From assembly GCA_905205195.1 (NCBI GenBank), contig CAJLCS010000079.1, positions 1-8,360 of the forward strand: 8,360 nucleotides of DNA, written 5' to 3'. The translations under genes were made by a program, and so were the position numbers. Within the stretch, counting starts at the first letter, position 1; each line of letters starts with the position of its first letter. This document shows, one piece after another, positions 5,844-8,360 of the stretch. The notes beneath the pieces are model-generated. The model had not been told where the DNA came from and searched no databases. It worked only from the letters and a program-made list of their open reading frames with translations. The stretch comes from an uncultured Eubacteriales bacterium (GTDB lineage: Bacteria > Bacillota > Clostridia > Oscillospirales > Oscillospiraceae).

Positions 5844-6965
5844 ATGGCAAGAAACACGAGAGCCAAGAAGCAGGCCGAGGCGCCCAAGGTAGACGTGGGG
5901 GCGGAGATTTTCGCCAGTCTGCGGGATCTGGAAAAGCTCAAAGGCATCCCGGTGGATTATATGGTGGACCGGCTGAAGCAGGCCCTGACCAACGCCTACC
6001 GGAAGGACCGGGAGGATCATCGGGACGTGCCTGCCGACAACGTGGTGGTGGATCTGAGCGAAAAGGGCCTGTCCATGCACCTGGTCAAGACCGCCGTGGA
6101 GGAAGTGGAGGATACCGCGCTGGAAATCCACATCGACGCCGCCCGGAACTATAACCCCAACGTGCAGCCGGGAGATACGGTGTGCATCCCCGTGGATATC
6201 GAGAAGTTCGGCCGCATCGCTGCCCAGACCGCCAAGCAGGTGGTCATTCAGGGCATCCGGGAAGCCGAGCGGGGCGTGACCTTTGAAAATTACTCCAGCA
6301 AGTCTCAGGAACTGCTGACCGGCACCGTCCTGCGGATCGATCCCAGCGGCGACGTGTACGTCTCCATCGGCCAGGGCGACACCAAGTCCGACGCGGTGCT
6401 GCGGGTCAGCGAGCAGATCCCCGGCGAGACCTATCACGAGGGTGATCTGATCCGGGTGTATGTGCTGGAGGTCCATCGGGCCGGACGGGGTCCCATCGTC
6501 TCCGTGTCCCGGACCCATCCCAATGTGGTGCGGCGGCTGTTTGAGCTGGAAACGCCGGAAATTGCCTCCGGCGAGGTGGAAATCCGCAATATCGCCCGGG
6601 AAGCCGGTTCCCGCTCCAAGATGGCCGTCCGGGCCACCGTGGAGGGCGTGGATCCCGTGGGCGCCTGCGTCGGTCCCCGGGGCGGCCGTGTGGCGGCCGT
6701 GGTGGAGGAGCTTCATGGCGAGAAAATCGACATCGTGGTGTGGAGCGAGGATCCCTGCGCGTACGTCAAGGCGGCCCTCAGCCCCGCCGAGGCCATCAGC
6801 GTGTCGCTGATTCAGGGCCAGAAGGCCTGCCGGGTCATCGTGCCCGACGACCAGCTCAGCCTGGCCATCGGCAAGGAGGGCCAGAACGCCCGTCTGGCTG
6901 CACGGCTGACCGGCTATAAAATCGACATCAAGCCTGCCAGTCAGGCTGACGCCGAAGCGGAATAA
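5844..6965 (+). CDS. nusA: Transcription termination/antitermination factor NusA
   Basis: A 373-residue RNA polymerase-binding protein that promotes pausing and hairpin-dependent termination, and takes part in antitermination complexes on rRNA operons. After a basic lead of about 16 residues comes the polymerase-binding N-terminal domain (EIFASLRDLEKLKGI on, about 18-150). An S1 domain follows at about 158-222, then RTHP (223-226) leading into KH1 with GPRG at 277-280, then KH2 with IGKEGQNAR at 342-350. There are no C-terminal acidic repeats, as is normal for Firmicutes. AGGAGG (5828-5833) lies 10 nt before the ATG. Its last two sense codons and stop lie in a perfect hairpin that continues into the gap before ylxR. 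Confidence 0.97.
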   Translation: MARNTRAKKQAEAPKVDVGAEIFASLRDLEKLKGIPVDYMVDRLKQALTNAYRKDREDHRDVPADNVVVDLSEKGLSMHLVKTAVEEVEDTALEIHIDAARNYNPNVQPGDTVCIPVDIEKFGRIAAQTAKQVVIQGIREAERGVTFENYSSKSQELLTGTVLRIDPSGDVYVSIGQGDTKSDAVLRVSEQIPGETYHEGDLIRVYVLEVHRAGRGPIVSVSRTHPNVVRRLFELETPEIASGEVEIRNIAREAGSRSKMAVRATVEGVDPVGACVGPRGGRVAAVVEELHGEKIDIVVWSEDPCAYVKAALSPAEAISVSLIQGQKACRVIVPDDQLSLAIGKEGQNARLAARLTGYKIDIKPASQADAEAE

Positions 6966-6976
6966 TCCGCTTCGGT
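6951..6976 (+). other. Hairpin spanning the nusA stop codon
   Basis: CCGAAGCGGA (6952-6961) pairs perfectly with TCCGCTTCGG (6966-6975) around ATAA, with a G-T pair below. The UAA stop (6963-6965) is in the loop. No T-run follows; instead the ylxR ribosome binding site begins 9 nt downstream. A smaller hairpin (AGCCTG 6931-6936 / CAGGCT 6942-6947) lies just before it. It may influence mRNA processing, ribosome release or translation of ylxR. Confidence 0.55.
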
Positions 6977-6998
6977 CTGACAGAAGGAGGGAGTCCGT

Positions 6999-7271
6999 GT
7001 GCAGAAGAAGATCCCTCAGCGGCAGTGTATGGGCTGCCGGGAACGGAAAAACAAGCGGGATATGATCCGGGTGGTCCGGGGTACCGACGGAACCGTCAGC
7101 CTGGACTTCAGCGGCAAGGCGCCGGGCCGGGGGGCCTATCTCTGCCCCGATCCGGAGTGCCTGAAAAAAGCCCTGCGCTCCAAGGCGCTGGACCGGAGCC
7201 TGGAAGTGACCATTCCGGAGGAGGTCTACGGCCGTCTGGAGAAGGAAATGGAGGGCGGTGCCCATGCATAA
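6999..7271 (+). CDS. ylxR: YlxR family RNA-binding protein (RnpM)
   Basis: A 90-residue small protein of the YlxR (DUF448) family. The Bacillus subtilis member has been reported as a modulator of RNase P, hence the name RnpM. Family marks are PQRQCMGCRERK near the start (C10 and C13), GRGAYLC at 43-49 and C54, a C-x2-C...C-x4-C pattern that may be structural or metal-binding. The start is GTG, chosen because AGGAGG (6985-6990) is 8 nt upstream and the protein then begins directly with the conserved PxRxCxxC region. It lies 33 nt after nusA and overlaps ylxQ by 8 nt, so translation of the two is probably coupled. Confidence 0.94.
   Translation: MQKKIPQRQCMGCRERKNKRDMIRVVRGTDGTVSLDFSGKAPGRGAYLCPDPECLKKALRSKALDRSLEVTIPEEVYGRLEKEMEGGAHA
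7250..7263 (+). promoter_or_regulatory. Ribosome binding site deciding the ylxQ start
   Basis: GGAGGG at 7250-7255, inside the last codons of ylxR, lies 8 nt before ATG 7264. It excludes the in-frame GTG at 7258, which would be only 2 nt away. Confidence 0.6.
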
Positions 7272-7698
7272 AGCGCTGAACTATCTGGGCCTTGCCCGCA
7301 AGGGCGGCATGGCGGAGCTGGGCGAGGAGCCGGTGGGCGCGGCGGCGAGAGCCGGTCACGCGGTGCTGGTGATCGTGGCGGCGGATGCCGGGGATCACAC
7401 CTGGCGCCGAGCCAAAAGCGACGTGGCGGGCACGCAGCAGCAGTGCCTGCGGGTGCCCTTTACCAAGGACGAGCTGGGACAGGCCATCGGCCGGACCGAT
7501 CTGGCGCTGGCGGCGCTGACCGACCCGGCGCTGGCGCTGGCCTTTGTCCGGGCGCTGGACCGGCCGGATGCGGATGTGACCGCGGCGCTGGAAAGCCGGG
7601 TCAGCCGGGTGCGGCAGCATCGGCGGGAGGAACAGGCCCATCGCCGCAACGTGCGGACCGGCAAGGTCCGTCACCCGGCGCAGAAGAAGCAAGGATGA
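7264..7698 (+). CDS. ylxQ: L7Ae-like kink-turn RNA-binding protein YlxQ
   Basis: A 144-residue member of the L7Ae/L30e family. Bacterial relatives YbxF and YlxQ bind kink-turn RNA. The L7Ae fold covers about 1-100: ALNYLGLARKGG, the repeated Ala/Val strands of HAVLVIVAADAG, then FTKDELGQAIGR and ALAALTDPALA. The remaining 45 or so residues are an Arg/His/Lys-rich tail (many RxxR and HRR groups) that the usual protein of about 100 residues lacks. ATG 7264 is preferred over GTG 7258 because GGAGGG (7250-7255) is 8 nt from the ATG but only 2 nt from the GTG. It overlaps ylxR by 8 nt and ends 16 nt before infB. Confidence 0.9.
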   Translation: MHKALNYLGLARKGGMAELGEEPVGAAARAGHAVLVIVAADAGDHTWRRAKSDVAGTQQQCLRVPFTKDELGQAIGRTDLALAALTDPALALAFVRALDRPDADVTAALESRVSRVRQHRREEQAHRRNVRTGKVRHPAQKKQG

Positions 7699-7714
7699 TT
7701 TTGGAGGTGCGTAT

Positions 7715-8360
7715 ATGAGTATTGTTATGAAGTATCGTCTGCGGGATGTGGCGTCGGATTTTTCCATGGCGCCCAAGGAGATTTCGGAAATCATCTCCAA
7801 ATATTTTGAAAAGCCCAAATCCAACACGCAGGTGCTGACGGAAGAGGAGCTGAACGTGGTATTTGACTATCTGACGCAGCATCATCAGATTGCGTCGCTG
7901 GAGCAGGTCTTTGCGGTGAAGCCCGCCCCCAAGGCGGAGCCGAAGCAGGCCCCGGCGGCGGAGCAGCCCCGGCAGAACCAGAACGGCAATCAGAACCAGA
8001 ACCGGCCCGCCCGGCCCCAGAACGGCGGCGCTGCCGCTCCGGCGGCCCCCAAGGCCGGAAACGCCCAGCAGCCCGCCCCCCAGCCTGCGGCCAAGGAGCC
8101 GGAGCGCAAGCGGGAGCGCCGGGTGGTGGACACCTCCGCGGTCCATGTGAACGTGGAGCGGTTTGACGACCGGGTGGATAACCTGATCTCCGAGCGTGCC
8201 CAGAATTACACCGGCGGCAAGCAGAAAATCGGCGGCAAGAAGCAGCAGAACAAGAAGGACGCCGCCGCCAAGGCCAAGGGCAGCAAGGCCCGCAACGAGG
8301 AGCAGGAGAAGATGCGCCGCCTTCAGATGGAGGTGGCCCGGAAGGCTCCCGTCACCGTGA
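7715..8360 (+). CDS. infB: Translation initiation factor IF-2, N-terminal part, 3' end outside window
   Basis: The first 215 codons of IF-2, the GTPase that places initiator tRNA on the 30S subunit; the G domain lies beyond the window. Residues about 6-55 are the IF2_N module (YRLRDVASDFSMAPKEISEI, then ...TQVLTEEELNVVFDYLTQ). A Pro/Ala/Gln/Asn-rich linker follows at about 70-130, with a repeated NQNQN unit encoded by CAGAACCAGAAC at about 7973 and 7991. After it come VHVNVERFDDRVDNL and a Lys/Gln/Ala-rich basic stretch, as in IF-2 of related Clostridia. GGAGG (7703-7707) is 7 nt before ATG 7715; a second in-frame ATG at 7727 is less well placed. The frame has no stop to the window end (the final TGA-like bases are out of frame). 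Confidence 0.94.
   Translation, partial: MSIVMKYRLRDVASDFSMAPKEISEIISKYFEKPKSNTQVLTEEELNVVFDYLTQHHQIASLEQVFAVKPAPKAEPKQAPAAEQPRQNQNGNQNQNRPARPQNGGAAAPAAPKAGNAQQPAPQPAAKEPERKRERRVVDTSAVHVNVERFDDRVDNLISERAQNYTGGKQKIGGKKQQNKKDAAAKAKGSKARNEEQEKMRRLQMEVARKAPVTV

Noticed and set aside
5730..7265. 511-codon open frame on the minus strand opposite nusA and ylxR
   Set aside because: It is antisense to two well-supported genes, low in recognisable motifs and His/Gly/Leu-rich, as expected from codon bias in high-GC DNA.

Overview
The window is GC-rich (well above 60 % by eye) and comes from a Gram-positive, Clostridia-type genome, most likely an Oscillospiraceae/Ruminococcaceae gut-type organism. The evidence is the gene order rimP-nusA-ylxR-ylxQ-infB (the Firmicutes arrangement, with both the YlxR and the L7Ae-like YlxQ gene), strong GGAGG-type ribosome binding sites, vegetative TTGnnn-17-TATAAT-like promoters, and protein sequences that read as Clostridia. 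Every supported gene is on the + strand. The genus is inference.

Region 1 (1-3813) holds the 3' part of a CtpE-like P-type cation ATPase, cut by the left window edge. It overlaps by 7 nt a MocR/GabR-type regulator (GntR winged helix joined to a fold-type I aminotransferase domain). The two are almost certainly co-transcribed. In the regulator the lysine that normally forms the Schiff base with PLP is an arginine.

Region 2 (3814-4093) has no gene. About 200 nt are packed with inverted repeats, including a 78-nt element that can fold as a three-way junction. A clean promoter and ribosome binding site for the next gene follow.

Region 3 (4094-5194) is a single ADP-ribosylglycohydrolase-fold (DraG-like) gene. 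Both of its metal-binding aspartate motifs are replaced, so it is probably not a conventional hydrolase.

Region 4 (5195-8360) carries a promoter with an extended -10, a short leader with a strong hairpin, and then the translation/transcription operon rimP, nusA, ylxR (rnpM), ylxQ and the first 215 codons of infB, cut by the right edge. RimP matures the 30S subunit, NusA controls RNA polymerase pausing, termination and antitermination, YlxR and YlxQ are small RNA-associated proteins, and IF-2 brings initiator tRNA to the ribosome.

I see no tRNA, rRNA, CRISPR array, insertion sequence, phage gene or defence system. Most of the window is ordinary core genome. The points worth a second look are the structured intergenic element, the two enzyme-fold proteins lacking key catalytic residues, and the hairpins in the rimP leader and across the nusA stop codon.
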